A stretch of 10,151 nucleotides of DNA from an uncultured Alistipes sp. (GCA_958449275.1 CAUDHE010000084.1:1-10151), one strand, 5' to 3'. Positions 1-7,311 are shown, counted from the stretch's first letter. Numbers and translations: made by a program. Notes: generated from the letters alone by a model not told the origin.

Positions 1-331
1 AAGTCTGCTCGAAGCCGAGGAATTTCAGCATCGAGGGGTTCACGGCGCTGTGGAATCGCAGACCGCCTTTGTAAGGACCTATTGCGCTGTTGAATTGCAC
101 GCGGTAACCGATATTGGTTTGGATTTCGCCGTTATCGTCGACCCACGTGACGCGGAACGTTATGATGCGGTCCGGCTCGACCATGCGCTCGACGATTTTC
201 GCTTTTTCGAACTCGGGATGTTCGTTGTAAACCTCCTCTACCGATTCGAGGACTTCTCGTACTGCTTGCAGATACTCGCTTTCACCCGGATGCTTTCGTT
301 CGAGATCTGCCATCAAATTGTTAACGTTCAT
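1..331 (-). CDS. gdhA: NADP-type glutamate dehydrogenase, N-terminal 110 residues (partial)
   Basis: This is the start of a hexameric glutamate dehydrogenase, which interconverts 2-oxoglutarate plus ammonium and L-glutamate in the cytoplasm, the entry of ammonia into amino acids. The visible part is the N-terminal substrate-binding domain. It begins MNVNNLMADLERK and carries the family signature GYRVQFNSAIGPYKGG (residues 75-90), in which K88 of PYKGG is a substrate-binding lysine, followed by KFLGFEQ near residues 103-109. The family usually reads FHPSVN after the signature; here it is FHSAVN. The start at 331 follows a -7 element (367-374) by about 35 bases, with no Shine-Dalgarno sequence. 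The gene runs off the left edge, so the catalytic and nucleotide-binding domains are unseen. NADP specificity is inferred from the resemblance to bacterial GdhA, not from cofactor residues. It is divergent from the M16 protease gene. Confidence 0.93.
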   Translation of the reverse strand, partial: MNVNNLMADLERKHPGESEYLQAVREVLESVEEVYNEHPEFEKAKIVERMVEPDRIITFRVTWVDDNGEIQTNIGYRVQFNSAIGPYKGGLRFHSAVNPSMLKFLGFEQT

Positions 332-366
332 AATACGTATGATTGGTTGTTGGTTTTATCTTATTA

Positions 367-374
367 CAAATATA
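367..374 (-). promoter_or_regulatory. -7 promoter element of gdhA
   Basis: On the minus strand this reads TATATTTG, an exact match to the Bacteroidota -7 consensus TAnnTTTG. It lies about 35 bases upstream of the gdhA start codon. At the expected -33 position, about 20 bases upstream, there is only TTAA, so the second element is weak or absent. Confidence 0.6.
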
Positions 375-492
375 GCGATATTTTCTTATGATTGTTAATC
401 CGAGCGCAAAAAAATGACAAATATTTTACGTCTCGACTATCGGTGCAGGCAATGCGCGGCGGGGTAATAAAAACGTGAAAATCAGTGCGGCA

Positions 493-524
493 TTTGCAAT
501 CTAATAATATAGTACGTATATTTG
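493..524 (+). promoter_or_regulatory. Bacteroidota-type promoter of the M16 protease gene
   Basis: TTTG at 493-496 and TATATTTG at 517-524 are separated by 20 bases, which matches the -33/-7 architecture of the primary sigma factor of Bacteroides. Transcription should begin near 530, leaving a short leader before the ATG at 554. The promoter lies inside the 5' extension of the open frame that begins at 485, which rules out that earlier start. Confidence 0.75.
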
Positions 525-553
525 CGTGTTATCAATTTTATATCATTACTGTT

Positions 554-3391
554 ATGAAACGACTATTAATTATCGCCGTTGCACTCCTCGTGGGGGGGGG
601 TATGGCGATGACGGCGCAAGCGCAGGTCGATCCGATGAAGCCCATCGAAGCCGATAAGGAGATTCGCACGGGCGTGCTTCCCAACGGACTGACTTACTAC
701 ATCCGTCACAACGAGAAGCCGAAGAACATGGCTAACTTCTATATCGTGCACGACGTGGGAGCGATTCAGGAGGATGATTCGCAGCAGGGTTTGGCTCACT
801 TCCTGGAGCACATGGCCTTCAACGGCACCAAGAATTACCCCGATAAGACTCTTATCGAGTATCTGGAGAAGATAGGCGTCAAGTTCGGTGCCAATCTCAA
901 TGCGTTCACTTCGTGGGATCTGACGCAGTACTACATGAGCGACGTGCCCGTGCAGCGCGAGGGCGTGATCGACTCGGCGTTGCTCATTCTGCACGACTGG
1001 TCGCACTTCATCGCCCTGGAACCCGAGGAGATCGATTCGGAACGCGGTGTGATAATGGAGGAGTTGCGTACGCGCGACGGCGCTTCGTGGCGTTCCACTA
1101 TCGACATGCTGAAGACCGTCGGCAAGGGTACCAAATATGCCGAACGCAACCTTATTGGTTATCTGGACGGTCTGAAGAGCTTTTCGCACGACGATCTGGA
1201 GGCGTTCTACAATAAGTGGTATCGTCCCGATTATCAGGCTGTGGTCGTGGTAGGCGATATCGACGTCGATGTCATAGAGAATAAGATAAAGGCTCTTATG
1301 GCCGACATCCCCGCTCCCGCGGCCGATGCCGCCAAGAAGGAGGTGATAACTGTACCCGATAACGACGAGCCCATCGTGAGCGTGTTCGTCGATCCCGAGA
1401 TGCAGAGCTCTTACCTGCAAATCTTCTACAAACAGCAGGCCATGCCCAAACAGTACAAGGGTCTGGTGGCGGCCGAGATGGTGGATATCGTTTCGAACTA
1501 CATATCGATAATGATGAACGAGCGTCTGAACGACATTTCGCGCAAACCCGATGCTCCGTTCCTCGGTGCGTCGTTCGATCCCGTGAGCAGCTTCGGTATC
1601 TGTCCCACGCTCGACGTTACGGGCGGATATGTGCGCACTGCCGACGGCAAACTGGCCGAGGGTTACAAAGCTCTGCTTACCGAGATGGAGCGCATGCGCC
1701 GATACGGATTCACCGAGGGTGAGTACGAACGCGCCAAGAACAACCTGCTGTCGAGCATCGAGACGCAGTACAACAGCCGCGACGACCGACGTCACGACTC
1801 GTTCGCCGACCGCTGCATCAACAATTTCCGTCTGGGCGAGCCTATGCCCGACGCGCAGACCGAGCACGATCTGGACAAGCAGCTGGTGGAGATGATCGAT
1901 CTCGACATGATTAACAAAACGGTGCAGAATCTGTACGATCCGTTGAAGAATGCCGTTATCATGGTCCGTTCGCCCAAGAAGGACGGCGTAGAGGTACCGA
2001 CCGAGCAGGAGTTGGTCGAGACGCTGAAGGCTTCCGTAGCCGCCGAGGTGGAGGCATTCGAGGACAATACCGTGAAGGAGCCTTTGATCGGCGAGGATGT
2101 GGTGCTGAAGGGTTCTCCCGTGAAGAAGACCGTCGTAAACGAGAATCTCGGCACTACGGAGTGGACGCTTAAGAACGGCATAAAGGTAGTCGTGAAGCAG
2201 ACGCCTTACGAGGCCGACCGAGTATCGATCTGGGCTTCGTCGAACGGCGGTACCGCCATATTCGGTGACGAGGATTACTATTCGGCGCAGATGCTGTCGG
2301 CGGTGATGAACATGTCGGGTATCTCGAAATTCTCGGCTTCCGATCTGCGCAAGCAGTTGTCGGGCAAGGTGGCTTCGGCGGGAGTGAGCGTAGGACAGTA
2401 CAAGCATACGGTGAACGGTTCTTCGTCGCTGAAGGATTTGGAGACCATGTTGCAGCTTCTCTATCTGCAATTCACCGCGCCGCGTTTCAGCGAGGACGAC
2501 TTCGCCACGCTCATGAAGCGTTACGAATCGATGCTGGCCAACCAGATGAGCAATCCCGATTTCATATTCAACGACAATATCGTAAAGACCCTTTACGGTG
2601 ACAATTATCGTCGCCGTCAGCTTTCGCCCGAGTTGTTGCAGGCGGTGAAGTTCGATCGCATGGCCGACATTCACAAGGCGCTCTACTCTAATGCGGCCGA
2701 TTTCCGTTTCACCGTTATAGGCAATATCGACCCCGAGACACTGAAGCCTTTGGTCGAGAAGTATATCGGTTCGTTGCCCGTAGCCAAGAAGCGTACCAAC
2801 GAGTTCACCGACGATAATGTACGCACCGTGAAGGGCAATGTCGAGAACGAGTTCCGTACCAAGATGGAGCAGCCCAAAGTGTCGGTATTCTATTCGTTCA
2901 CGGGCGATGCGGATTATAATTTGAAGAATCGTTTGGCCATGACCTACCTTACTCAGGCGCTCAGCAACCGTTACCTGCGTTCGATCCGCGAGGAGAAAGG
3001 CGGCACGTACGGCGTATCGGTATCGGGTGCGATTCAGGATCAGCCCGTCGATTCGTACATCATGCAGATCGCATTCGACACCAACGAGGAGATGGCCGAC
3101 GAGCTTTGCGAGATCGTGATGGCCGAGATCGAGAAGATCGCCGCCGATGGTCCTTTGGCCGAGGATATGGACAAGACCCGCGAATATCAGCTCAAGAACC
3201 TCAAGAAGATGATGGAGCAGAATAATTGGTGGTCGCAGGCCATATCGCAGTGGTACGATCATAAGATCGATTATACCGAGGAGTACGAGGCTGCCATCAA
3301 CGGCGTTACGGCCGACGACGTGAAAGCTCTCATGGGCAAGATGCTCGCCGACGGCAATCTTGTGAAGGTCGTTATGCGTCCCGAAAAGTAG
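554..3391 (+). CDS. secreted M16 family (pitrilysin/insulinase-like) zinc metalloprotease
   Basis: A 945-residue two-halved M16 peptidase, probably acting in the periplasm or at the envelope on peptides or small proteins. The N-terminus MKRLLIIAVALLVGGG...AQA-Q is a signal peptide with likely cleavage after residue 23. The inverted zinc motif HFLEH is at 82-86 (ligands H82 and H86, catalytic base E85). The third ligand is E163 in DSERG, 77 residues after H86, the same spacing as in insulin-degrading enzyme; E156 matches the second conserved glutamate. The C-terminal half (from about residue 530) lacks a zinc motif, as usual, but keeps an RSIREEKGGTYGV stretch near 807-819, typical of the substrate-binding R/Y region. 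The length is normal for Bacteroidota homologues. The ATG at 554 is chosen because the promoter lies at 493-524 and the signal peptide begins there. A G9 run falls in codons 13-16. The substrate is unknown. Confidence 0.93.
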   Translation: MKRLLIIAVALLVGGGMAMTAQAQVDPMKPIEADKEIRTGVLPNGLTYYIRHNEKPKNMANFYIVHDVGAIQEDDSQQGLAHFLEHMAFNGTKNYPDKTLIEYLEKIGVKFGANLNAFTSWDLTQYYMSDVPVQREGVIDSALLILHDWSHFIALEPEEIDSERGVIMEELRTRDGASWRSTIDMLKTVGKGTKYAERNLIGYLDGLKSFSHDDLEAFYNKWYRPDYQAVVVVGDIDVDVIENKIKALMADIPAPAADAAKKEVITVPDNDEPIVSVFVDPEMQSSYLQIFYKQQAMPKQYKGLVAAEMVDIVSNYISIMMNERLNDISRKPDAPFLGASFDPVSSFGICPTLDVTGGYVRTADGKLAEGYKALLTEMERMRRYGFTEGEYERAKNNLLSSIETQYNSRDDRRHDSFADRCINNFRLGEPMPDAQTEHDLDKQLVEMIDLDMINKTVQNLYDPLKNAVIMVRSPKKDGVEVPTEQELVETLKASVAAEVEAFEDNTVKEPLIGEDVVLKGSPVKKTVVNENLGTTEWTLKNGIKVVVKQTPYEADRVSIWASSNGGTAIFGDEDYYSAQMLSAVMNMSGISKFSASDLRKQLSGKVASAGVSVGQYKHTVNGSSSLKDLETMLQLLYLQFTAPRFSEDDFATLMKRYESMLANQMSNPDFIFNDNIVKTLYGDNYRRRQLSPELLQAVKFDRMADIHKALYSNAADFRFTVIGNIDPETLKPLVEKYIGSLPVAKKRTNEFTDDNVRTVKGNVENEFRTKMEQPKVSVFYSFTGDADYNLKNRLAMTYLTQALSNRYLRSIREEKGGTYGVSVSGAIQDQPVDSYIMQIAFDTNEEMADELCEIVMAEIEKIAADGPLAEDMDKTREYQLKNLKKMMEQNNWWSQAISQWYDHKIDYTEEYEAAINGVTADDVKALMGKMLADGNLVKVVMRPEK
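592..600 (+). repeat. nine-G homopolymer tract in signal-peptide codons
   Basis: Nine consecutive G residues cover the last base of the Val13 codon and the Gly14-Gly16 codons of the M16 protease. With nine Gs the gene is in frame. Reading by hand, eight Gs give a TGA six codons after Val13, and ten Gs give a TAA further on, so either slip would truncate the protein within or soon after the signal peptide. Confidence 0.9.
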
Positions 3392-3434
3392 CATTGGGCG
3401 AAACGCAGGACTGCGGTTTTGCGAAACCCGATTC

Positions 3435-3467
3435 ATTCCCCGCCTTACGGAAAAGGCGGGGAATTTT
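3435..3467 (+). terminator. Rho-independent terminator after the M16 protease gene
   Basis: A perfect 12-bp stem, ATTCCCCGCCTT (3435-3446) with AAGGCGGGGAAT (3453-3464), has a 6-base loop and is followed by a short T run. It lies 44 bases after the protease stop codon and isolates that gene from the AraC-family gene. Confidence 0.85.
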
Positions 3468-3535
3468 CGTATCTTCGGGGCGGATAAGTCGACAGCTGCC
3501 ATACGGGAGCCGCCGTGAAAAAGGAATAGTTTCGC

Positions 3536-3543
3536 TATATTTG
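3536..3543 (+). promoter_or_regulatory. -7 promoter element of the AraC-family gene
   Basis: TATATTTG is an exact TAnnTTTG match, 27 bases upstream of the ATG at 3571 and downstream of the terminator at 3435-3467. No good -33 TTTG is visible at the usual spacing. An activator-dependent or weak promoter is possible. Confidence 0.6.
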
Positions 3544-3570
3544 CATGGAGGAATACAATCTTTTTGCGTT

Positions 3571-4413
3571 ATGGAGAGAACAGTTACCGCACAATCGGAG
3601 CCGATGAAACTCATATTCAATTACAACGATGTGTTTTTCAGCTTCTTTTACGACGATGCGGGGGCTTGCGTGCATCGTTCGCGCGAGTATGCCCTCAATT
3701 ATGTCTATTCGGGCGAAATGGTGCTCGACAACGGGCGGGAGAGCATACGCGTCGGTAAGGGCGAATGCGTATTCATTCCGCGCGACCACCACATAACCAT
3801 GTACAAGAGATCGTGCGACGGCGAACGTTACTGCGGTATATTTTTGATGTTCACCCGCCGTTTTCTTCGCGACATGTACGGCAAGCTCGGAGATCGCAGG
3901 GTGTCGGCCGACACTCCGAAGCTCTGTTCCGAAGCGATGAAATTGCCCAAAACGGTCGAGCTGGCGAGTCTTTTCGCCTCGATGACGCCATATTTCGATC
4001 CCGAGGTGAAGCCCAAGGACGATTTCATGAATCTGAAGTTGCAGGAGGGATTGCTCGCTCTGCTGCACATCGACGAGCGGTTTGCGCCCACGCTGTTCGA
4101 TTTCAACGAACCTTGGAAGATCGACATCATGGAGTTCTTGAACGAGAACTACATGTACGAGTTCACGATGGAGGAGCTGGCGCACTACACGGGCCGCAGT
4201 CTCGCGACGTTCAAACGCGATTTCAAAAAGATAAGCGATCTCACGCCCGAGAAGTGGCTTATTCGCAAACGGCTCGAAGTCGCATACGCCATGATGAAAG
4301 AGGGCGGCAAAAAGATAGTGGACGTATATGCCGAAGTAGGATTCAAGAATCCGTCGCATTTTTCGACCGCATTCAAGAAGCAATACGGCATATCGCCGAC
4401 GGCCGCATTTTAG
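3571..4413 (+). CDS. AraC family transcriptional regulator
   Basis: A 280-residue cytoplasmic DNA-binding regulator. The N-terminal part (about 12-100) resembles the cupin-like ligand-binding/dimerisation domain of AraC proteins, with alternating short strands and the turn GKGECVFIPRDHH (62-74). The C-terminal part (about 183-280) is the double helix-turn-helix domain: the first HTH includes FTMEELAHYTGRSLATFKRDFKK (split at 198-220) and the second includes IVDVYAEVGFKNPSHFSTAF (249-268), followed by the family signature KKQYGISP. The open frame extends upstream to 3394, but the -7 element at 3536-3543 places the start at 3571 or at the ATG at 3604. I chose 3571 as the first in-frame ATG after the promoter. 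The effector and targets are unknown. The hydrolase gene next door, on the same strand beyond a terminator, is the closest candidate target. Confidence 0.9.
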   Translation: MERTVTAQSEPMKLIFNYNDVFFSFFYDDAGACVHRSREYALNYVYSGEMVLDNGRESIRVGKGECVFIPRDHHITMYKRSCDGERYCGIFLMFTRRFLRDMYGKLGDRRVSADTPKLCSEAMKLPKTVELASLFASMTPYFDPEVKPKDDFMNLKLQEGLLALLHIDERFAPTLFDFNEPWKIDIMEFLNENYMYEFTMEELAHYTGRSLATFKRDFKKISDLTPEKWLIRKRLEVAYAMMKEGGKKIVDVYAEVGFKNPSHFSTAFKKQYGISPTAAF

Positions 4414-4460
4414 CAGGTGGCATACCGATTTCGTATTGAGCTTTTGAGCAATCGTTTTTG

Positions 4461-4490
4461 AGCCTCACGGCAATGTCGCCGCGGGGCTTT
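4461..4490 (+). terminator. probable Rho-independent terminator after the AraC-family gene
   Basis: AGCCTCACGGC (4461-4471) pairs with GCCGCGGGGCT (4478-4488), with one T-G wobble, one A-C mismatch and a 6-base loop. The T-rich stretch that follows at 4488-4502 is interrupted and overlaps the next gene's -7 element. It lies 47 bases past the stop codon. Confidence 0.6.
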
Positions 4491-4495
4491 CGCTC

Positions 4496-4503
4496 TATTT
4501 TTG
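4496..4503 (+). promoter_or_regulatory. -7 promoter element of the alpha/beta hydrolase gene
   Basis: TATTTTTG matches TAnnTTTG and lies 40 bases before the ATG at 4544. The expected -33 region falls inside the terminator hairpin (4461-4488) and has no TTTG. The element therefore shares sequence with the terminator tail. Confidence 0.5.
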
Positions 4504-4543
4504 CAATCGTAATCCGAAAGAGACGATTTCAATTGACCGAAAG

Positions 4544-5617
4544 ATGAAAAACGCATGTTTCAAATTCGCCATGTTGGCGGCCGTGTCGATCGCCGCCGTA
4601 TCGGCAGGCTGCATGACGGGCGAACCGAATCGAAAAAATGATTGTGATATGAAGACATTGAATCTTACGACCGAATGGGACAAGACATTTCCCGCGAGCG
4701 ATCGGGTGCGGCATCGCAAGGTGACCTTCTCCACCCGTTACGGAGTGACGTTGGCAGCCGACCTTTACGAACCCCTTGACGCCGAAGGCAAGCTGCCTGC
4801 CGTTGCCGTCGGCGGTCCGTTCGGCGCAGTGAAGGAGCAGGCATCGGGGCTTTACGCTCAGACGATGGCCGAGCGCGGATTCATCGCACTGGCCTTCGAT
4901 CCGTCGTTCACGGGCGAGAGCGGAGGCGAACCGCGCTATGTGGCCTCGCCCGACATCAATACCGAGGATTTCAGCGCGGCGGTGGATTTTCTTACGACTC
5001 TGCCCGAGGCAGATGCCGAACGCATAGGTATTATCGGTATCTGCGGCTTCGGCGGTTTCGCCATCAACGCCGCCGCTATCGACACGCGCATAAAGGCTGC
5101 CGTGGCATCCACCATGTACGACATGAGCCGATGCACAGCCTGCGGCTATTTCGATTCTATGGACGCCGATGCCCGTTACGAGCTTCGCAAACGGTTGAAT
5201 GCCCGTCGCACCGAGGATGCGAAGAACGGAACCTATGCCCGTGCGGGCGGCGTGGTCGATCCGTTGCCCGACGACGCCCCGTGGTTCGTGAAAGATTATT
5301 ACGACTATTACAAGACTCCGCGCGGGTACCACGAGCGTTCGCTCAACTCCAACGACGGTTGGAACGAAACGTCGTCGCTGTCGTTTCTCAATGCGCCCAT
5401 TTTGGCTTACAGCGACGAAATACGCAGTGCTGTGCTCATCGTACACGGCGAAAAAGCCCATTCGCGTTACTTCGGCGAGGATGCTTTCCGGAAACTGACG
5501 GGCGACAACAAAGAGCTTCTGATAATTCCCGATGCGAGCCACGTCGATCTGTACGACAATGTCGAAGTCATACCTTTCGACAGGATAGAGGCCTTTTTCA
5601 AGAGCAATCTGAAGTAG
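4544..5617 (+). CDS. alpha/beta hydrolase, dienelactone-hydrolase-like, possibly lipid-anchored
   Basis: A 357-residue alpha/beta-hydrolase-fold protein. The nucleophile elbow is GICGFGG (165-171) with Cys167 where serine hydrolases have Ser, as in dienelactone hydrolases. His333 in DASHVDLYD is the likely catalytic histidine, and E303 in VHGEKAHSR is a candidate acid, by position only. STMYDMSR and KTPRGYHERS are, from memory, typical of an uncharacterised family common in gut Bacteroidota and related to E. coli YcjY. The N-terminus is hydrophobic and ends VSAGC (Cys23), resembling a lipobox but with Ser at -3 instead of Leu/Val/Ile. A lipoprotein is plausible, not certain. An ATG at 4649 would give a form without the leader. 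The gene has its own -7 element and terminator, so it is probably monocistronic. The substrate is unknown; an ester or lactone is inferred from the fold. Confidence 0.87.
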   Translation: MKNACFKFAMLAAVSIAAVSAGCMTGEPNRKNDCDMKTLNLTTEWDKTFPASDRVRHRKVTFSTRYGVTLAADLYEPLDAEGKLPAVAVGGPFGAVKEQASGLYAQTMAERGFIALAFDPSFTGESGGEPRYVASPDINTEDFSAAVDFLTTLPEADAERIGIIGICGFGGFAINAAAIDTRIKAAVASTMYDMSRCTACGYFDSMDADARYELRKRLNARRTEDAKNGTYARAGGVVDPLPDDAPWFVKDYYDYYKTPRGYHERSLNSNDGWNETSSLSFLNAPILAYSDEIRSAVLIVHGEKAHSRYFGEDAFRKLTGDNKELLIIPDASHVDLYDNVEVIPFDRIEAFFKSNLK

Positions 5618-5636
5618 ACGGATGCGTCGTATGATT

Positions 5637-5674
5637 CGGCAGCCGTCCCCGACGAGCGGGGCGGCTGCCGTTTT
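5637..5674 (+). terminator. Rho-independent terminator after the hydrolase gene
   Basis: CGGCAGCCGTCCCCG (5637-5651) pairs with CGGGGCGGCTGCCG (5657-5670), leaving one bulged T and a 5-base loop. TTTT follows. It begins 20 bases after the hydrolase stop codon. Confidence 0.88.
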
Positions 5675-5723
5675 CGTCGCTTGCAGATGCAGGGATGCGA
5701 CCGATACGCAATTGTGTCGGAAA

Positions 5724-5755
5724 ATTGTCGGGTTACATAAAAAATCATACTTTTG
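5724..5755 (+). promoter_or_regulatory. Bacteroidota-type promoter of the nucleotidyltransferase gene
   Basis: A TTG (5725-5727) lies 20 bases before TACTTTTG (5748-5755), matching the -33/-7 arrangement with consensus TAnnTTTG. Transcription should begin close to 5761, so an ATG at 5763 would be nearly leaderless, while the ATGs at 5781 and 5805 would have short leaders. Confidence 0.7.
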
Positions 5756-5804
5756 TGTAATTATGTGCGGATTCGGAGGCATGTTCCGCCTGCAAATATC
5801 GGTT

Positions 5805-6935
5805 ATGCGAAATCTGTTATTCTCTTTATTGTCGCCGTCGGCCATGGACCCTTCGGTTTTCGAGTCGGTGTGCGAGGACGATTGGCGTGCGCTTTACGCT
5901 CTCTCCTGCGGCCACGGAGTCGCAGCGTTGGTATGTGATGGCATCCGTCGGTCTGTCGATGATGGCGTTTTACCCGTCGAACGGCAGCCGTCCAAGATCC
6001 TCAGGATACGGTGGGCGTTGACTGCGGAGAGCGTCGAGGCCGAGTATGCGCGTCAGAAGAGCGTGATATGCAAACTCGCGAAATTTTTCGCCGAGCACGA
6101 TATCAGGATGACGGTTCTTAAGGGTTACGGTTTGAGCCTCGACTATCCGTGCGCGAATCATCGTCCGTGCTGCGATGTCGATATACGGCTCTTCGAGGAG
6201 CGGCCCATACCGTCGGGGCATACTATCCGTACGAGTGCGCACAGGCGCGGCGACGCCCTTTTGCGCGAGCATCTGAATATCGATATCGACGAAAGCAAAC
6301 ACCATCATACCGTGTTTCGTATCGACGGTGTGCATGTCGAGAACCACTACGATTTCGTGAACGTGCATGCCCATCGTTCCGACCGCATCGTCGAGAGGCG
6401 TTTGAAAGAGATGGAGCAGCACGGGTTGTGCGAAGTTGACGTCGACGGCACTGCGGTATATCTGCCGTCGCCCGATTTGCACGCTCTGTTTCTGTTACGC
6501 CATTCGGCTGCGCATTTCGCAGCGGACCGCATCGTGTTGAGGCATCTGCTCGACTGGAACTTCTTCATGTCGAAACACGGCGCCGATATCGATTGGCCGA
6601 GGTTGACTGAGTTTTCCGAGCAGATGAACATGCACCGTTTTCTATATTGTCTGAACTCCATATGCGTCGATTATCTCGGCTTGCCGTCGGATAGGGTTCG
6701 GTTGTCGCGGTCGCATGCAGGCTGCCAAAAGCGTGTGCTCGACGATATACTGTGTCCCGAGTTTTCGGAGGTGAAGCCTCGCGGTGCGGGATACGTCGAG
6801 TCGTGGAGTTACATGCTGCGTCGCTGGCTGGCCAATCGTTGGAAACGCGGCATAGTTTATCGCGAGGGGACGGCGGAGACATTCTTCACTCAGGTATGCA
6901 GCCATCTGATGAAACCCGAATCGTTGAAAATATAG
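5805..6935 (+). CDS. nucleotidyltransferase family protein (NTP_transf_5 type)
   Basis: A 376-residue protein resembling the uncharacterised nucleotidyltransferases often seen in Bacteroidota polysaccharide and envelope loci (NTP_transf_5, DNA-polymerase-beta-like fold). An N-terminal helical region, with WRALYALSCGHGVAALVCDGI, precedes the core. LKGYGLSLDYP begins at residue 105, and RPCCDVDIRLF contains the metal-binding pair D124-x-D126. Next come HHH near 167, then LRHSAAHFAADRIVLRHLLDW, a helical signature of the family. Most homologues I recall have GD.DI; here the preceding residue is Cys123. Length is normal. The start at 5805 (MRNLLFSLLSP) is chosen because homologues begin with a similar hydrophobic helix; in-frame ATGs at 5763 and 5781 also lie downstream of the -7 element. 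The real substrate is unknown; transfer of a nucleotide or sugar-nucleotide is the family expectation. No glycan genes are in this window. Confidence 0.82.
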   Translation: MRNLLFSLLSPSAMDPSVFESVCEDDWRALYALSCGHGVAALVCDGIRRSVDDGVLPVERQPSKILRIRWALTAESVEAEYARQKSVICKLAKFFAEHDIRMTVLKGYGLSLDYPCANHRPCCDVDIRLFEERPIPSGHTIRTSAHRRGDALLREHLNIDIDESKHHHTVFRIDGVHVENHYDFVNVHAHRSDRIVERRLKEMEQHGLCEVDVDGTAVYLPSPDLHALFLLRHSAAHFAADRIVLRHLLDWNFFMSKHGADIDWPRLTEFSEQMNMHRFLYCLNSICVDYLGLPSDRVRLSRSHAGCQKRVLDDILCPEFSEVKPRGAGYVESWSYMLRRWLANRWKRGIVYREGTAETFFTQVCSHLMKPESLKI

Positions 6936-7030
6936 CGTTCTTGTCCGCAGCTATATCGGTATCGGCTGTCGCGCGCTCAGTTGCCGACGGTACGAACTTT
7001 GCACGTTTGGGGTTAAAATGCAGTTTGTTT

Positions 7031-7267
7031 ATGATATATTTCGAAGACAACAACCGTTTCCGTCGCGAGGAGCGTAAGCGAGAGGCGGAGAGAACCGAAG
7101 AACGTTTGGAAAATTCGATGCAGGTGCCTGTCGTTACGCAAATCAAACCCGACGCCAAAAAGCGTATAGATCCGACACCTAAAGGCGAGGCCGTCTCGCA
7201 ACAGCAGTTGGAGCAGGATGTGACGAAAACCAATCCCTCGATCGAGAGCATGGAGAGCCGAGGGTAG
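7031..7267 (+). CDS. small charged hypothetical protein
   Basis: A 78-residue open frame I do not recognise. It begins MIYFEDNNRF and is followed by RREERKREAERTEERLEN (11-28), rich in Arg and Glu and likely to form a single charged helix or coiled coil. The rest is hydrophilic and probably disordered (QIKPDAKKRIDPTPKGE, then a Gln-rich and Ser-rich tail). It has no signal peptide, membrane segment or Cys. It lies 95 bases after the nucleotidyltransferase stop and ends 9 bases before a strong terminator hairpin, which supports a real transcript end here. No convincing promoter is visible just upstream, so it may be co-transcribed with the nucleotidyltransferase gene. An ATG at 7018 is out of frame. 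The open frame extends upstream into the nucleotidyltransferase gene, so the start is uncertain. Confidence 0.5.
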   Translation: MIYFEDNNRFRREERKREAERTEERLENSMQVPVVTQIKPDAKKRIDPTPKGEAVSQQQLEQDVTKTNPSIESMESRG

Positions 7268-7276
7268 GGTATGATA

Positions 7277-7311
7277 AAGGCAGTCCGACGCCATCGGACT
7301 GCCTTCGTTTT
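7277..7311 (+). terminator. strong Rho-independent terminator between convergent genes
   Basis: A perfect 12-bp stem, AAGGCAGTCCGA (7277-7288) with TCGGACTGCCTT (7294-7305), has a 5-base loop and is followed by CGTTTTTG. On the minus strand the same hairpin is followed only by TTTATC, so it may weakly terminate glnS too, whose stop codon is about 85 bases away. In 7312-7389 I see no gene or second hairpin. Confidence 0.88.

Noticed and set aside
485..553. Earlier in-frame ATG that would extend the M16 protease by 23 residues
   Set aside because: The promoter (493-524) lies within this stretch, and the extension would bury the signal peptide.
3404..3415. Small palindrome CGCAGGACTGCG just after the M16 protease stop codon
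   Set aside because: Five base pairs with a two-base loop and no T run, overshadowed by the strong terminator at 3435-3467; likely chance.
566..3502. A long minus-strand open frame (978 codons) opposite the M16 protease
   Set aside because: It is antisense to a gene with clear catalytic motifs, signal peptide and promoter; the protein is a His/Leu/Arg-rich shadow without any recognisable domain. Codon bias of the real gene keeps the opposite frame open.
3545..3607. A 20-codon upstream reading frame whose TGA overlaps the ATG at 3604 of the AraC gene
   Set aside because: Its ATG is only one base after the -7 element, so it probably lies upstream of the transcription start. It could matter only if another promoter is used.
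4529..5845. Minus-strand open frame (438 codons) opposite the alpha/beta hydrolase
   Set aside because: It covers the hydrolase terminator and both neighbouring promoters and has no recognisable domain; a shadow of the hydrolase gene.
6752..7030. Upstream extension of the small ORF into the nucleotidyltransferase gene
   Set aside because: It overlaps the conserved reading frame of that gene out of phase and has no motif of its own.
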